Shown here: piece by piece, positions 46,601 through 57,022 of the stretch
Layout of the letters: each line of letters begins with the position of its first letter
Numbering within the stretch: the first letter of the stretch is position 1
Assembly (NCBI RefSeq): GCF_000756665.1
Contig: NZ_ARXV01000009.1
Coordinates: 62,001 to 126,000, forward strand
Length of the DNA: 64,000 nt
Reading direction: 5' to 3'
Source of the DNA: Alcanivorax nanhaiticus
Lineage (GTDB): Bacteria > Pseudomonadota > Gammaproteobacteria > Pseudomonadales > Alcanivoracaceae
The notes under the pieces: generated by a model
Database searches by the model: none
What the model saw: the letters and a program-made list of their open reading frames with translations, nothing else
What the model was told of the DNA's origin: nothing
Position numbers and translations under genes: made by a program

Positions 46601-48817
46601 ATGGGACGCCTGTTAAAAATTTTGCTGATCACTTTATTTGCCATCATTCTGCTATTAGCCATTGCCGTTTTTGTGATCACACAGGTCATTGATCCCAACG
46701 AATTCAAGCCAGAAATTGAAAAGCAGGCCAAGGAACAAGCCAACCTGACATTGAATATAGAAGGAGATCTGGCTTGGCAATTCTGGCCCTCTCTTGGCGT
46801 CAGTATTGGCCGTACCGAGGCCCGCATCGCAGATCAGGAAGAGCTGTTTGCGGCCCTGAATGAAGCCTCCCTCAGCGTGGCAGTGATTCCACTGCTGTAT
46901 GGACAGGTCGAAATGGATGGCATCCGTCTCGCGGGCGTAGAGGTCAACCTGGTGGATGGCCCGGATGGCGCAAACTGGGAACTCATTGGTCCGCAGACCA
47001 GTGAAGAAAGCGAAGACAAACCGGACAACACTGAGTCCGACAGCGCCGACAGCGGCAGTCTGGATATCCCGCTGACTATTCCTGAAGTGGTGGTATCTGA
47101 TGGCAAGGTACGCTATCGCAATACCGCAGATGGCACTGACATCGTAGTAGAGCACTTCAACCTCAGCGCCCAGGATGTAAATCTCGACGCGCCGTTCCCA
47201 CTGCAGATGTCTCTGCGTTACCAGGATCAGAGTGACATGCGCGTGGACATGAATCTGGACACCGTGCTTGCTGCCGACATCGACAACAGCCATTTCGTGC
47301 TAAACCCGATGACCCTGGACGCCAACATTGCTGGCGCCACCACCATGCCGGTCGATGTGCACCTTGAACAAAACCTGGATGTTAACCTCAACGAGGACAC
47401 CCTCAGCATCAAGGATCTGTTACTCACTGCAGCCGGCACCGAGACCCGCGGCAATCTGGATGTAACCGCTCTCACTGGAGACTTGCAGCTCAGCGGCAAG
47501 TTGAGCACCCTGCCGTTCGATGCCAACAAGGTGCTGCAAGCCATCGGTGAAGCCCCTATCGAAACCACCGATTCCAGCGCCCTGAGCAAGATATCCCTTG
47601 ACGCCACTCTGGGCGGAGAGCCGGGCAGCATCATGGTCAAACCACTGATGCTGAAACTGGATGAAAGCATCATTAATGGCAGCGCGGGTCTGGCCAGCTT
47701 GGAAAGCGGCAAGATTGTATTTGACCTGCGCCTGGACAAGATCAACCTGGATGGCTACCTGCCACCCAACACAGAAGAAGAGGAAAGCAGTGATGCGGCA
47801 GCCGGCACCGGCAAGACCGGTGGCACCGCCAGCCTCTCTACTGACGAACTCATCCCGGTCGACTCGCTTCGCCCACTGCTGATGGATGGCAAGTTCGCCA
47901 TTGGCAGCCTGAGCTACGACGGCATCACCGCCAGCGATATGAAGTTTGCCGTCACCGCCAAGAACGGAATCATCAAGCTGACTGAAGCAACCGGCAAGAC
48001 CTTGGACGGCAGCTTCAGCGCCAAGGCCACCCTGGATGCCTCAGGCAAAACACCAAAAATCACCGCCAGCAACACCGTCACCAGCGTCCAGATCCAGCCT
48101 ATCGCGCAGATGGCCCTGGATGATGACCTGGCCAAGGGCATCTTCACCATGTCCGGCACCTACAGTGCCAGCGGCAACAGCGAAAAGGCGCTGATGGATT
48201 CCGCCAAGGGTGACATCGACCTGAACCTGGCCGATGCCACCGTGCGCGGCCTGAACCTTTATCACACCCTGGTGGGTGGCGTGAACGACATGCTGGGCCA
48301 GTTCCAGGGGCTGGCAGCGTCCATGATCCCCGGACAGGAATCCGGCAAGCTGCCTTCGGCCCTTTCCGAAGACACCAAGATCCTGGATCTGACCTCCAAG
48401 GCGCGGCTGGACAAGAACGTCGCCTATCTGGATAGCCTGGATGCGGTGCTCAGCAAGGGCAGCATCAGCGGTAACGGCTGGATGAACATCCTCAATCAGG
48501 ATTTCGACCTGAAAATCGGCATGAAGTCCCCAGACCTCGGTTCCTCCAAGTACCTGCAGGACACCACCTGGCCTTTGCGCTGTGAAGGCAACCTGGAAGG
48601 CAATCCTGCCAAATGGTGCGGACCGGACAAATCCGGCTTCAAGGATATCGGCAAGCAGGTTGCAGCCAAAGCCACCCAAGACAAACTGAAAGACAAACTG
48701 GGCATTGAAGGCGAAGGCGACACCGCCGAAGAAGTGATCAAGGACGCGGCCAAGAAAAAGGCCAAGGAAGAGGTGGACAAGCAGATTCAGGACGGCCTGA
48801 AAAAACTGTTTAATTAA
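46601..48817 (+). CDS. asmA: AsmA family protein
   Basis: A 738-residue inner-membrane-anchored periplasmic protein of the AsmA/TamB-like group, thought to help lipid or outer-membrane homeostasis. One N-terminal helix (about 3-26) is followed by the AsmA N-terminal domain, repeated beta-rich segments and the AsmA_2 C-terminal domain (about 430-670). The last 60 residues form a charged helix rich in K, E and D. Followed by mutY in the same order as in Pseudomonas. Confidence 0.9.
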   Translation: MGRLLKILLITLFAIILLLAIAVFVITQVIDPNEFKPEIEKQAKEQANLTLNIEGDLAWQFWPSLGVSIGRTEARIADQEELFAALNEASLSVAVIPLLYGQVEMDGIRLAGVEVNLVDGPDGANWELIGPQTSEESEDKPDNTESDSADSGSLDIPLTIPEVVVSDGKVRYRNTADGTDIVVEHFNLSAQDVNLDAPFPLQMSLRYQDQSDMRVDMNLDTVLAADIDNSHFVLNPMTLDANIAGATTMPVDVHLEQNLDVNLNEDTLSIKDLLLTAAGTETRGNLDVTALTGDLQLSGKLSTLPFDANKVLQAIGEAPIETTDSSALSKISLDATLGGEPGSIMVKPLMLKLDESIINGSAGLASLESGKIVFDLRLDKINLDGYLPPNTEEEESSDAAAGTGKTGGTASLSTDELIPVDSLRPLLMDGKFAIGSLSYDGITASDMKFAVTAKNGIIKLTEATGKTLDGSFSAKATLDASGKTPKITASNTVTSVQIQPIAQMALDDDLAKGIFTMSGTYSASGNSEKALMDSAKGDIDLNLADATVRGLNLYHTLVGGVNDMLGQFQGLAASMIPGQESGKLPSALSEDTKILDLTSKARLDKNVAYLDSLDAVLSKGSISGNGWMNILNQDFDLKIGMKSPDLGSSKYLQDTTWPLRCEGNLEGNPAKWCGPDKSGFKDIGKQVAAKATQDKLKDKLGIEGEGDTAEEVIKDAAKKKAKEEVDKQIQDGLKKLFN

Positions 48818-48855
48818 GGCGCACGCCTCACGCCAAAACCTGCAACCACGCACAG

Positions 48856-48891
48856 GGCGGAAATGGGCAAAACTCCATTTCCGCCATTTTT
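48856..48891 (+). terminator. Terminator/attenuator between asmA and mutY
   Basis: 11-bp stem ggcggaaatgg (48856-48866 with 48875-48885) followed by atttttg. It ends just before the mutY ribosome-binding site, so read-through may set mutY expression. Confidence 0.85.
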
Positions 48892-48903
48892 GTTCGGAGA
48901 ACC

Positions 48904-49980
48904 ATGTCCAAATCCACTCTGACTCCTTCGCAATTCAGCCAGAACCTGCTGGCCTGGTACGACCAGAGCGGACGTCAGGACTTGCCCTGGCAGCATCCGC
49001 GCACGCCCTATCAGGTATGGATCTCGGAAATCATGCTGCAACAGACGCAGGTGACCACGGTAATCCCCTACTTTGAGCGTTTCATGGAGCGCTTCCCGGA
49101 TGTGCAGACGCTGGCGCTGGCCGAGCAGGACGAAGTACTACACCTGTGGACCGGGCTAGGCTATTACGCCCGCGCCCGCAATCTCCACAAGTGCGCCAAA
49201 CAATTACTGGAAAATTATCAGGGTGAATTCCCGGACACCGTTGACGAAGTGGCCACCCTGCCCGGAATTGGGCGCTCCACCGCCGGAGCCATCCTCGCCC
49301 AAAGTCGAGGCATACGCGCCCCCATCCTTGATGGCAACGTGAAGCGGGTGCTTTCACGGCTGCACTCCGTTGAAGGCTGGCCCGGCAAGAAGCCCGTGGA
49401 AACACGGCTGTGGGAACTGGCTGAGCACTATACCCCCCATGAACGGCTGGCAGACTACACCCAGGCCATCATGGATCTGGGAGCCACACTGTGCAGGCGA
49501 GGAAAACCGGACTGTGATGTCTGCCCCTTGCGCAGCGGCTGCAGCGCCTTTGCCAACGGTAACCCGGCTGACTTTCCCGGCAAGAAGCCGAAGAAGGTGA
49601 TTCCTGTGCGCACCACCACCATGCTGATCCTCCGCGACGAGCAAGGCCATGTATGGCTGGAGCAACGCCCCTCGCAGGGCATCTGGGGGGGACTATGGTG
49701 CTTTCCCCAGACCGAAACAGCCGACGAGGCAGACAACGCCCTGCAGGCCCGCGCCTTGCGTGCCAGGGGCGACGCGCAGCCTCTGGATGGCTTTCGCCAC
49801 ACCTTTAGCCATTTTCACCTGGACATCTCACCTCTGGAAATTACCGTACGGGTACAAGGCACCCAGGACTGCGAAGGCAGATGGGTAGACCCTGCTGCCC
49901 CAGGTGAACTCGGCCTGGCCGCGCCAGTGAAAAAACTGTTGGCCGGACTGGCAGCCCCCCGCCAGAGCCGCATGTTATAG
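48904..49980 (+). CDS. mutY: A/G-specific adenine glycosylase MutY
   Basis: Removes adenine mispaired with 8-oxoguanine. It is 358 residues. Catalytic Glu in [10 protein letters not shown] near 43, the helix-hairpin-helix [10 protein letters not shown] near 120, catalytic Asp in IMDLGATLC near 145, and a [4Fe-4S] cluster motif C-x6-C-x2-C-x5-C near 198-214. The C-terminal NUDIX-like domain (about 240-345) recognises 8-oxoG. yggX follows 32 bp downstream, a conserved pairing. Confidence 0.97.
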   Translation: MSKSTLTPSQFSQNLLAWYDQSGRQDLPWQHPRTPYQVWISEIMLQQTQVTTVIPYFERFMERFPDVQTLALAEQDEVLHLWTGLGYYARARNLHKCAKQLLENYQGEFPDTVDEVATLPGIGRSTAGAILAQSRGIRAPILDGNVKRVLSRLHSVEGWPGKKPVETRLWELAEHYTPHERLADYTQAIMDLGATLCRRGKPDCDVCPLRSGCSAFANGNPADFPGKKPKKVIPVRTTTMLILRDEQGHVWLEQRPSQGIWGGLWCFPQTETADEADNALQARALRARGDAQPLDGFRHTFSHFHLDISPLEITVRVQGTQDCEGRWVDPAAPGELGLAAPVKKLLAGLAAPRQSRML

Positions 49981-50012
49981 TCCTCCCACTGAATACTGCT
50001 TACGGAGTTGCT

Positions 50013-50297
50013 ATGAGCCGCACGGTAATGTGCCGCAAATACCAGACCGAACTGGAAGGTCTGGACCGCGCCCCCTTCCCCGGCCCCAAAGGCCAGGACA
50101 TTTTTGAGCACGTCTCGAAGAAAGCCTGGCAGGAATGGCTGCACGAGCAAACCATGCTGATCAACGAAAAGCACCTGAACGTGATGGATCCGCAGGCCAA
50201 GGCGTTTCTGGATGAGCAGCGCGATCGTTTTCTGAACAACGAAAACTACGAAAAAGCCGAGGGATACACCCCCGTTGCTCACGATGCGAACAAATGA
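50013..50297 (+). CDS. yggX: Probable Fe(2+)-trafficking protein YggX
   Basis: A 94-residue cytoplasmic protein protecting iron-sulfur clusters from oxidation. It begins [18 protein letters not shown] with the conserved Cys near 6 and shows [11 protein letters not shown] near 45. Co-transcribed with mutY, itself an iron-sulfur enzyme. Confidence 0.96.
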   Translation: MSRTVMCRKYQTELEGLDRAPFPGPKGQDIFEHVSKKAWQEWLHEQTMLINEKHLNVMDPQAKAFLDEQRDRFLNNENYEKAEGYTPVAHDANK

Positions 50298-50309
50298 ACC
50301 CTCAATGGC

Positions 50310-50338
50310 TTGACGCCTCCCCCTTCAGACGCTTTAAT
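50310..50338 (+). promoter_or_regulatory. Promoter of tRNA-Phe
   Basis: TTGACG at 50310-50315, a 17-bp spacer and TTTAAT at 50333-50338, with a GC-rich discriminator (gcgcc) after it. This is typical for a stringently controlled tRNA promoter. Confidence 0.8.
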
Positions 50339-50351
50339 ACGCGCCCTGATT

Positions 50352-50427
50352 GCCCGGATAGCTCAGTCGGTAGAGCAGGGGATTGAAAATCCCCGTGTCG
50401 GTGGTTCGATTCCGCCTCCGGGCACCA
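50352..50427 (+). tRNA. tRNA-Phe (anticodon GAA)
   Basis: 76 nt with encoded CCA. Acceptor stem gcccgga pairs with tccgggc. The anticodon loop ttgaaaa at 50383-50389 gives GAA (50385-50387). The T-loop ggttcgattcc is standard. Confidence 0.97.
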
Positions 50428-50433
50428 TACAAG

Positions 50434-50465
50434 AAAAGCCCCGCTCAACGAGCGGGGCTTTTTTA
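50434..50465 (+). terminator. Terminator of tRNA-Phe
   Basis: 12-bp stem aaaagccccgct (50434-50445 with 50451-50462), 5-nt loop, followed by further T residues. It also serves the convergent siderophore operon. Confidence 0.93.
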
Positions 50466-50527
50466 TGTCTACGCATCGTTGCGCAGGGGGAGCAGGGCCG
50501 GCCACGGACAGCAGCCAGCCCTACCCT

Positions 50528-52945
50528 CTAGCCATTGGCCGCCAGACGCGACGATGGCGCCCAGCGCGCGATGGGATTCTCCAGCACACCGGCAAACTGC
50601 AACGCCCCTGCCGGGTCCGCCAGATCCACCATTTGCTGATTGTTGGCCAGCTGCAGACGGTTCAGGCACGACAGCGTGAACGACGGGGCAAACAGGTCAT
50701 GTCGCGCGAATTTGGCCGCTAACTGCGGATGATCCGCCTGATAGGCCAACACGCATGCCGCCACCCGCTCCCAGAATGTCTCTTCCGTCATCACATCATG
50801 CTCCACCAGAATGGCGGCCATGAAGCGGAAGAAACAATCAAAGATATCGGTCAGCAACGACAGCACCTTGAGCTCTTCCGGCACATCCACCGCCAGCCGC
50901 TTCACCTTGTCTGCCAGCACCACCTCCGTATTCAGGATCGCGCATTCTTCAGCAATATCCTTCATCAGGGCGCGCTGCGGAACCCCATCCTTCATCACCA
51001 GAATCAGGTTTTCGCCATGGGGCATAAACACCAGATCATGCTGATAGAAGCAGTGCATCAAGGGGCGCAGATAGCCGTGCAGATAACGATCCAGCCACTC
51101 CCCGGCCTGCAATCCCGAACGCTGAATCAGTGCGGGGAGCAGCGCGCTGCCATGCGCATCCACGTGCAGCAGTGCCGCCATGGTCATCAGGCTCTCGCCT
51201 TCCTTGACCCGATCCAGCGGGCTTTCCCGCCACAGGGCTGAGAGCATTTTCCGGTAGGCGCTGTATTGATCCACCGCCTCTTCAAAGTGCCGCTGCCGAT
51301 AACCCACCCCCGCCACTTCGCGCAGCAGCGAGAAGCCGGTGCCGGCCAGCTCCGGATCCTGGTCCACAAGGTGATAAAGAAAGTCGTTGATGGCCGGTGT
51401 GGTACCCATGTAGTAGGGAGACAGCCCGCGCATGAAGCCCATGTTCAGGACAGAAATCGCGGTCTTCACATAACGCTTGTGAGGCTGATCCCGATTATAG
51501 AAAGTACGAATGGATTGTTGTGCCTGATAACGATCCTCGCCCTTGCCCAGGCACACCAGACGCTGCTCGGCCAGGTCCACCGAAAACACGCTGGCCAGCT
51601 TGTTGTACCACTGCCACGGATGGACCGGGATCAGGCGATAGTCCTCAGGCTCCAGCCCCCGGTCCCGCAGCATGATCCTGAATGCCTGCCGCTGCGCCTC
51701 TCCCAGCTCGTCGTCCATCAGGGTGTCGTAATCCAGCGATTCGTTGGCTGCGAATTCGGTGTAGTCCCTGTGCGCCGCTACCCAGATCAACTGAACCGGG
51801 GCAGCAGCCTCCGGGGTATAGGCCGGGTAATCCTGCGCATCAAAGCCGATCCGGCCATTGTTGGCCAGGAAGCAGGGGTGCCCCTCACTCATGGTGGCTT
51901 CCACCTGCTGGAAGTCGGCATCCACCAGCCCCTGCGCATCAGGGACCTGACGGTGCATCTTGTAGGCACTGCCATACAGGGTGCTGGCAATCTCCTCCAG
52001 ATAAGTCGGCATCATGGCGTCGCGAATGCCGAGCGTGGGCTGCAGTTCGATAATCAGCGCCAGCGCATCCAGCGGTGTCGCCACACCCTGCTCGCGCTTT
52101 TCGATGCTGTCGCCCTCAATCAGCCAGTGATCCAGCGCCAGTTTGCGCGCCTTGAAGCGGTACTCTACGCCCGACTTGTCGGTACCGACCCGGTAAAGCC
52201 CCGCTTCTCCGTCAACCGGTTCCGGCTGCAGCAAACGCTCATGGGCAAGCTCGGACAGACTCTTGCGCACCTGCAGACGATTCACCGCTGCCCAGGTGTG
52301 CGGATCCAGATGGGCTGCCACCCGCTGGGGGGCATGACGGAGGCTATCCAGATCCACAGCGTCGGACGACTCGATCATTGTTGCTGCCGCAGAAGCCTGA
52401 AATGCCGCACGTGAGCAGAACGCCAGTGCAGCCACCTTGGATTCCAGCTGCACTGTGCCAGCATAGGCGAAACCGGCGAAACGATTGAGCACATGAATTC
52501 GCTCATTGCGCTCATCCGGCTCCACCACCACCCGTTCTGCCTGTTCATGCTGGAACAGAAACGCCATCACCGTGCTGAACACCGCACGGGTAAAACCAGG
52601 CAGCGGCACCCGTGCCGGCGCCACCAGCACATGCATACCACGGTCACCGGGCTGCACCGGGTAATGCCCACCCACCGGGTCCTGGGCCGGGTCATAGCTT
52701 TCCATCAAGAACACCGGGCGCCCTTCATAAAAGCCCAGCCAGCCCTGCCCTTTGCCGCTGGCGACCAGCTGCCGGTAGAAGTCGGCCAGTTGCGCCTCAT
52801 CCATGTCCTGCATCCCCCAATAGGCGGCACGCGCATCACTCAACCAGCACTGCAGCAGAGCAATGTCGTCTGGCACCTTGACCGAACGCATCTGGAACTG
52901 GCCGAAGCCGGAAATCTGAATGGAAAAGTCATATTGCATGATCAT
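50528..52945 (-). CDS. Fused N-acyltransferase / NIS siderophore synthetase (IucA/IucC, DesC-DesD-like)
   Basis: An 805-residue two-domain enzyme. Residues about 1-195 are a GNAT of the siderophore N-acyltransferase type (AlcB/IucB-like), which would acylate an N-hydroxy diamine. Residues about 205-790 are an NRPS-independent siderophore synthetase with HPWQWYNKL near 445 and MPHGENLILVMKDG near 640, the ATP-binding signatures. In desferrioxamine and alcaligin systems these are separate proteins; a fusion is reported, as I recall, for bisucaberin-type clusters. With the decarboxylase and monooxygenase upstream it should assemble a hydroxamate siderophore. RBS AGGAG precedes the ATG at 52945. 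Confidence 0.9.
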   Translation of the reverse strand: MIMQYDFSIQISGFGQFQMRSVKVPDDIALLQCWLSDARAAYWGMQDMDEAQLADFYRQLVASGKGQGWLGFYEGRPVFLMESYDPAQDPVGGHYPVQPGDRGMHVLVAPARVPLPGFTRAVFSTVMAFLFQHEQAERVVVEPDERNERIHVLNRFAGFAYAGTVQLESKVAALAFCSRAAFQASAAATMIESSDAVDLDSLRHAPQRVAAHLDPHTWAAVNRLQVRKSLSELAHERLLQPEPVDGEAGLYRVGTDKSGVEYRFKARKLALDHWLIEGDSIEKREQGVATPLDALALIIELQPTLGIRDAMMPTYLEEIASTLYGSAYKMHRQVPDAQGLVDADFQQVEATMSEGHPCFLANNGRIGFDAQDYPAYTPEAAAPVQLIWVAAHRDYTEFAANESLDYDTLMDDELGEAQRQAFRIMLRDRGLEPEDYRLIPVHPWQWYNKLASVFSVDLAEQRLVCLGKGEDRYQAQQSIRTFYNRDQPHKRYVKTAISVLNMGFMRGLSPYYMGTTPAINDFLYHLVDQDPELAGTGFSLLREVAGVGYRQRHFEEAVDQYSAYRKMLSALWRESPLDRVKEGESLMTMAALLHVDAHGSALLPALIQRSGLQAGEWLDRYLHGYLRPLMHCFYQHDLVFMPHGENLILVMKDGVPQRALMKDIAEECAILNTEVVLADKVKRLAVDVPEELKVLSLLTDIFDCFFRFMAAILVEHDVMTEETFWERVAACVLAYQADHPQLAAKFARHDLFAPSFTLSCLNRLQLANNQQMVDLADPAGALQFAGVLENPIARWAPSSRLAANG

Positions 52946-52948
52946 GTT

Positions 52949-54142
52949 TCACTCCTGGAAAGCACGCGAAAAAGAGGAAGACGGCATGGAAAACAGCGGG
53001 CGAACCAGCCACTGATAAAGCAGCAAAGTGCCGACAATGGCCGCCGCTGCCACCATGAACGTGGGACGCGGACCAGACATCGCCACCAACGCACCGGTGG
53101 CAAAGGACGCGCACAACACGCCAAGGTTCTGGAACACGCTGATCTTGCTGAAATCGGTGGCATAGCTGGCGGGGCGGCTGAACGCATACAGCAGCTGATC
53201 AAGCCCCACCGTGACGCGGAACAGCCCCCAGCCATAGAGCATCCGCCCCGCCAGCACCACGGCGACGGCATCCGCGCCCTGCAACAACAGCCCGCAGGCA
53301 CAAAGCAGCAAGGCAGGTAACAGCACGGCTTTCACGTCGCGATCCTGCTGACGACGAAAATCCAGCCACAGCACCAGCACCGCTACCGCCCCGGGTAGCG
53401 CGAAGACCGCCCCGGCCAGCACCTCGCTGCCGAGCCCTGAGACCTGCTCCCAATAGCGCGCAAAGAAGGGTCTGGCCAGGTACACCGCAAAGTAGAACAG
53501 GAACATCACCGCACCCAGGCGGAGAATCATCGAGCCGGCCAGCGGCGCGGCATCAGCGTCAGCCGACGCAGTGGCCGGGGGCAGATCCGGCTGTCGCTTG
53601 CCATAGACCAACACCAGGCACACCAGAATCTGGAACAGGTCCCCCAGCACCATCACCAGGTAAACCTGCCGCGGCTCGAAGTACTGCAACACCGTACCGC
53701 CCAGCAGCGCGCCAAAGATGGCGCCAAAATGCACCACAACCGACAACAATCCGATCGTGCGGCCATGGGCATCCGGCGTTTCCTGTTCCATCAGCAAGGG
53801 GTAGACCAGCAGGTAGCTGCCCTTGAACACCAGCATGGTCAGTGACAGTGCCCAGAAGGCCGCCACGGTGGGCGCCGCCCAGCACAGTACGCTGAACAGC
53901 CCGGCCGCCAGCTGGGTATAGATCAGCAGGCGTAGCGTCTCCACCCGCCGCGCGACCCGGGCCCAGAATGGGAAAGCCAGCATCACCACCGCACAGCAGG
54001 CCGCGATATACGCCCCCACATGATGGGGATCACGGATATCAAAGACGCGCTCGAAGAACTGCGGGTAGAACGGCAACAACATGGCATCACTGACCACCGC
54101 CGCCAGCGTCATGGCAATGAGCCAGAACTTCATCGGTTTCAT
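52949..54142 (-). CDS. MFS transporter, probable siderophore exporter
   Basis: A 397-residue inner-membrane protein with about 12 transmembrane helices of the major facilitator superfamily. It lies inside the siderophore operon, with a 1-bp overlap with the monooxygenase gene and a 3-bp gap to the synthetase. By position it is the exporter of the finished siderophore; import is less likely because no TonB receptor or ABC genes adjoin it. Confidence 0.85.
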   Translation of the reverse strand: MKPMKFWLIAMTLAAVVSDAMLLPFYPQFFERVFDIRDPHHVGAYIAACCAVVMLAFPFWARVARRVETLRLLIYTQLAAGLFSVLCWAAPTVAAFWALSLTMLVFKGSYLLVYPLLMEQETPDAHGRTIGLLSVVVHFGAIFGALLGGTVLQYFEPRQVYLVMVLGDLFQILVCLVLVYGKRQPDLPPATASADADAAPLAGSMILRLGAVMFLFYFAVYLARPFFARYWEQVSGLGSEVLAGAVFALPGAVAVLVLWLDFRRQQDRDVKAVLLPALLLCACGLLLQGADAVAVVLAGRMLYGWGLFRVTVGLDQLLYAFSRPASYATDFSKISVFQNLGVLCASFATGALVAMSGPRPTFMVAAAAIVGTLLLYQWLVRPLFSMPSSSFSRAFQE

Positions 54143-55464
54143 CAGGCGCTCTCCCGTTGCGCATTACGCAACCCGTCTGCCGGCGCACCAAAGCACTGGA
54201 AGGCGATATGCTCCTCCACACCATAGGGTTCACGGCCGGTAATGGAGCGCAGAATGTGGGCATTGCGATAACAGGCCATGCCCAGATCCGGCGTCACAAA
54301 ACCATGACGATGCACAGGCCCGTTCTGGATAAAGATGTCGCCGCGATGATCAATGCTGTAATCCCGACGCGGGTCCAGACGCCCATGGGCATCCCGACGT
54401 AACTGCCCGCTGAGCCCAGCCAGACAATCCGGCTCCTGATAGCGATACCCTGTGGCCAGCACCATGGCGTCGGTACGGTGAACAAAATCCCGTCCCTGTT
54501 CCTGATGATGAAAATCCAGCACCAGAGCGTTATCGGTTCGGTTCCGGTGCGCTGCCATCAGGCTGGCATTGGTGATCAAATCCACCGGTACCGGACCGCT
54601 TAACTGCTTGCGATACAGCAGGTCATAGATGGCGTTGATCAGCTCCGAGTTGATGCCCTTGTAGAGCGAGGTCTGGTCTGCGATCAGCCCATCACGGGTG
54701 GACTCGGGTAGCGCATGGAAATAATCCACGTACTCCGGCGACGTCATTTCCAGAGTCAGCTTGGTATATTCCAGCGGAAAGAAGCGCGGTGAGCGGGTGA
54801 TCCAGCTGAGCCGATAGCTGTCCTCCCCCGCCCCTTCAAGCAGGTCATAAAAGATCTCTGCGGCACTCTGGCCACTGCCCACCACGGTGATCCTCTGCTG
54901 TTGCTGTAGCGCCTCCCGGTGATGCAGGTAATCACCGGCATGAATAACACCGTCACCCAGCGCCTCGCATCCCTCAGGCAGATACGGGGTGGGGCCGGTA
55001 CCCAACACAATTTTTCTGGCCCAGCAGGTTTCAGTGGTCCCCTGCTGACGATTGGCCACGGTTAACCGGTAACGCTGCGCGGTGTCTTCGAAGGCGACGG
55101 CCGTGACACGACAACCGAACGCCACATTGCCCAGCCGCTGCGCCGCCCACTGGCAATACTGGTTATATTCCTGCCGCAACAGGAAAAAGTTTTCCCGGAT
55201 ATAAAAGGCGTACAAGCGACCCTGCTGCTTGCTGTAATTGAGAAAACTGTAGGGACTGGTGGGATCGGCGAGGGTCACCAGATCCGACATGAACGGGGTC
55301 TGCAAATGCACATCCGGCAACATCAACCCCGGGTGCCAGTCGAACCCCGGGCGCTCATCAAAGAATCGCGAGGTCAGTCCTTCCACCGGCTCGGCCAGAC
55401 AGGCCAGGCTCAGGTTGAACGGGCCCAGCCCCACCCCGATCAGATCATAGGTCTGCTCAGGCAT
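54142..55464 (-). CDS. Lysine/ornithine or diamine N-monooxygenase (siderophore)
   Basis: FAD- and NADPH-dependent N-hydroxylase of the IucD/PvdA/DesB family, 440 residues. The FAD motif is GVGLGPFNLSLA near 10-21, the NADPH motif VVGSGQSAAEIF near 187, and the late ATGYRY near 345. In a pathway with a decarboxylase the substrate is probably cadaverine or putrescine, giving the N-hydroxy diamine. It overlaps the decarboxylase gene by 8 bp. Confidence 0.92.
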   Translation of the reverse strand: MPEQTYDLIGVGLGPFNLSLACLAEPVEGLTSRFFDERPGFDWHPGLMLPDVHLQTPFMSDLVTLADPTSPYSFLNYSKQQGRLYAFYIRENFFLLRQEYNQYCQWAAQRLGNVAFGCRVTAVAFEDTAQRYRLTVANRQQGTTETCWARKIVLGTGPTPYLPEGCEALGDGVIHAGDYLHHREALQQQQRITVVGSGQSAAEIFYDLLEGAGEDSYRLSWITRSPRFFPLEYTKLTLEMTSPEYVDYFHALPESTRDGLIADQTSLYKGINSELINAIYDLLYRKQLSGPVPVDLITNASLMAAHRNRTDNALVLDFHHQEQGRDFVHRTDAMVLATGYRYQEPDCLAGLSGQLRRDAHGRLDPRRDYSIDHRGDIFIQNGPVHRHGFVTPDLGMACYRNAHILRSITGREPYGVEEHIAFQCFGAPADGLRNAQRESA

Positions 55465-57022
55465 GACTCACCTCCTGCTCGGCTGACACCGGGCGCGCCT
55501 GCTGACGCTCCACCTCACCAAATTCCTTGATGCTTTCCACGATGGCGCGGATATCGTCCATGCCCGTTTCCGGGTTTAGCAGGGTGAACTTGAGGTACTG
55601 GCGCCCATTCACCCGGGTGCCGGCAATCATGGCCTCGCCGGAATCCATGATCCGTTGACGGATCAGCGGATTGATCCGGTTGCGCTCACTGTCATCCAGC
55701 CCCCAGGGTGCGTAACGGAACACCAAGGTGCTCAACTGGGGCTGATGGATTACGTCCAGGGAAGGCTCGGACAGCAGCAACAGGTACACCTGCCGGCTCA
55801 GCTCCATGACACGGTCCATCATGGCGCCTAGCTGCTCTGCCCCCAGGGTGCGAAGCGTCAGCCACAGTTTCAGCGCGTCAAAGCGTCGGGTGGTCTGCAG
55901 ACTCTTGTCGACCAGGTTTGGCGTGCCCTGCTGGGTAGCGCTGAACGGGTTCAGGTAATCCGCGTGCCAGGTGACACAGGAAAGGTGATGACGGTTACGC
56001 ACCAGAAAGGCACTGCAGCTGACGGGCTGAAAGAAGCTCTTGTGGTAATCCACCGTCACAGAATCGGCACACTCAATGCCCTGCAAGCGATGCCGATGCT
56101 GGACGGAATTGAGCAGCCCGCAGCCATAGGCCGCATCCACGTGAAACCAGAGGTCATGGACCTCGCACAAGCGGCTGATGGCCGGCAAAGGATCAATGCT
56201 GCCAAAGTCGGTAGTGCCTGCCGTCCCCACCACGGCCATGGGGAAATCGCCCTTGGCCTTGCTCGCCAGAATGGCCGCCTCAAGGGCGTGGGTATCCATC
56301 CGGTGATAGCCGTCACACGGCACCGCCACCACGGCCTGATATCCCAACCCCAGTAACGCTGCGGCTTTCTGGACACTGAAGTGACTGCGCTCAGAAGTAA
56401 AAATCCGTAACCGGGAGGCCTGTGCATGCAGACCCTGCTCACGATTGCAGTGCCCCCAACGCCGCTCACAGAAATGCTCCCGCGCCAGCAGCATGGCCAT
56501 GAGGTTGGATTGAGTGCCGCCACTGGTGAAGACGCCGTCACTCTCTTCGCCCAGCCCGATTCTCGACGCAGTCCAGTCAATCAGGCGTTGCTCGATCAAC
56601 GTCGCCCCGCCGCTCTGGTCCCAGGTTTCCACAGCGGTGTTGAGTGCACTCTGAATGACATCGCCCAGCACGGCCGGCAACACCACCGGACAATTCAGGT
56701 GCGCCACGTAGCGTGGGTGATGGAAAAACACCGCATCCCTCAAGTAGATCTCCTCGACTTCGCCCAGGGCCAATGCCAGATCACCGAGGGGGCGATCAAG
56801 ATCAATACCGGTAAACTGGTCAGCCAGTTCATGGGGCCGGATGCCGGAAAAGGGTTTGTCGACGGTGCCCAGATGCTTTTCCAGCACGGCCACCACCGCC
56901 TGCATTCCCTCGCGGTAATCGACGATATTGCGCGCATTAAACAAGCAAGGCTCGACAGGCCCTGCTGTGTCACTGACCAGCCCGGAAAGGACCGGCAGCG
57001 AAACGGCTGCGGAACGGTTCAT
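55457..57022 (-). CDS. PLP-dependent group II amino acid decarboxylase (DesA-like)
   Basis: A 521-residue pyridoxal-phosphate decarboxylase related to aromatic-L-amino-acid and L-2,4-diaminobutyrate decarboxylases. The PLP lysine is in VDYHKSFFQPV near 325; HVDAAYGCG near 293 holds the aspartate that contacts the cofactor nitrogen. First gene of the siderophore operon; it probably decarboxylates lysine or ornithine to the diamine backbone. The promoter lies about 170 bp upstream. Confidence 0.9.
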   Translation of the reverse strand: MNRSAAVSLPVLSGLVSDTAGPVEPCLFNARNIVDYREGMQAVVAVLEKHLGTVDKPFSGIRPHELADQFTGIDLDRPLGDLALALGEVEEIYLRDAVFFHHPRYVAHLNCPVVLPAVLGDVIQSALNTAVETWDQSGGATLIEQRLIDWTASRIGLGEESDGVFTSGGTQSNLMAMLLAREHFCERRWGHCNREQGLHAQASRLRIFTSERSHFSVQKAAALLGLGYQAVVAVPCDGYHRMDTHALEAAILASKAKGDFPMAVVGTAGTTDFGSIDPLPAISRLCEVHDLWFHVDAAYGCGLLNSVQHRHRLQGIECADSVTVDYHKSFFQPVSCSAFLVRNRHHLSCVTWHADYLNPFSATQQGTPNLVDKSLQTTRRFDALKLWLTLRTLGAEQLGAMMDRVMELSRQVYLLLLSEPSLDVIHQPQLSTLVFRYAPWGLDDSERNRINPLIRQRIMDSGEAMIAGTRVNGRQYLKFTLLNPETGMDDIRAIVESIKEFGEVERQQARPVSAEQEVSHA

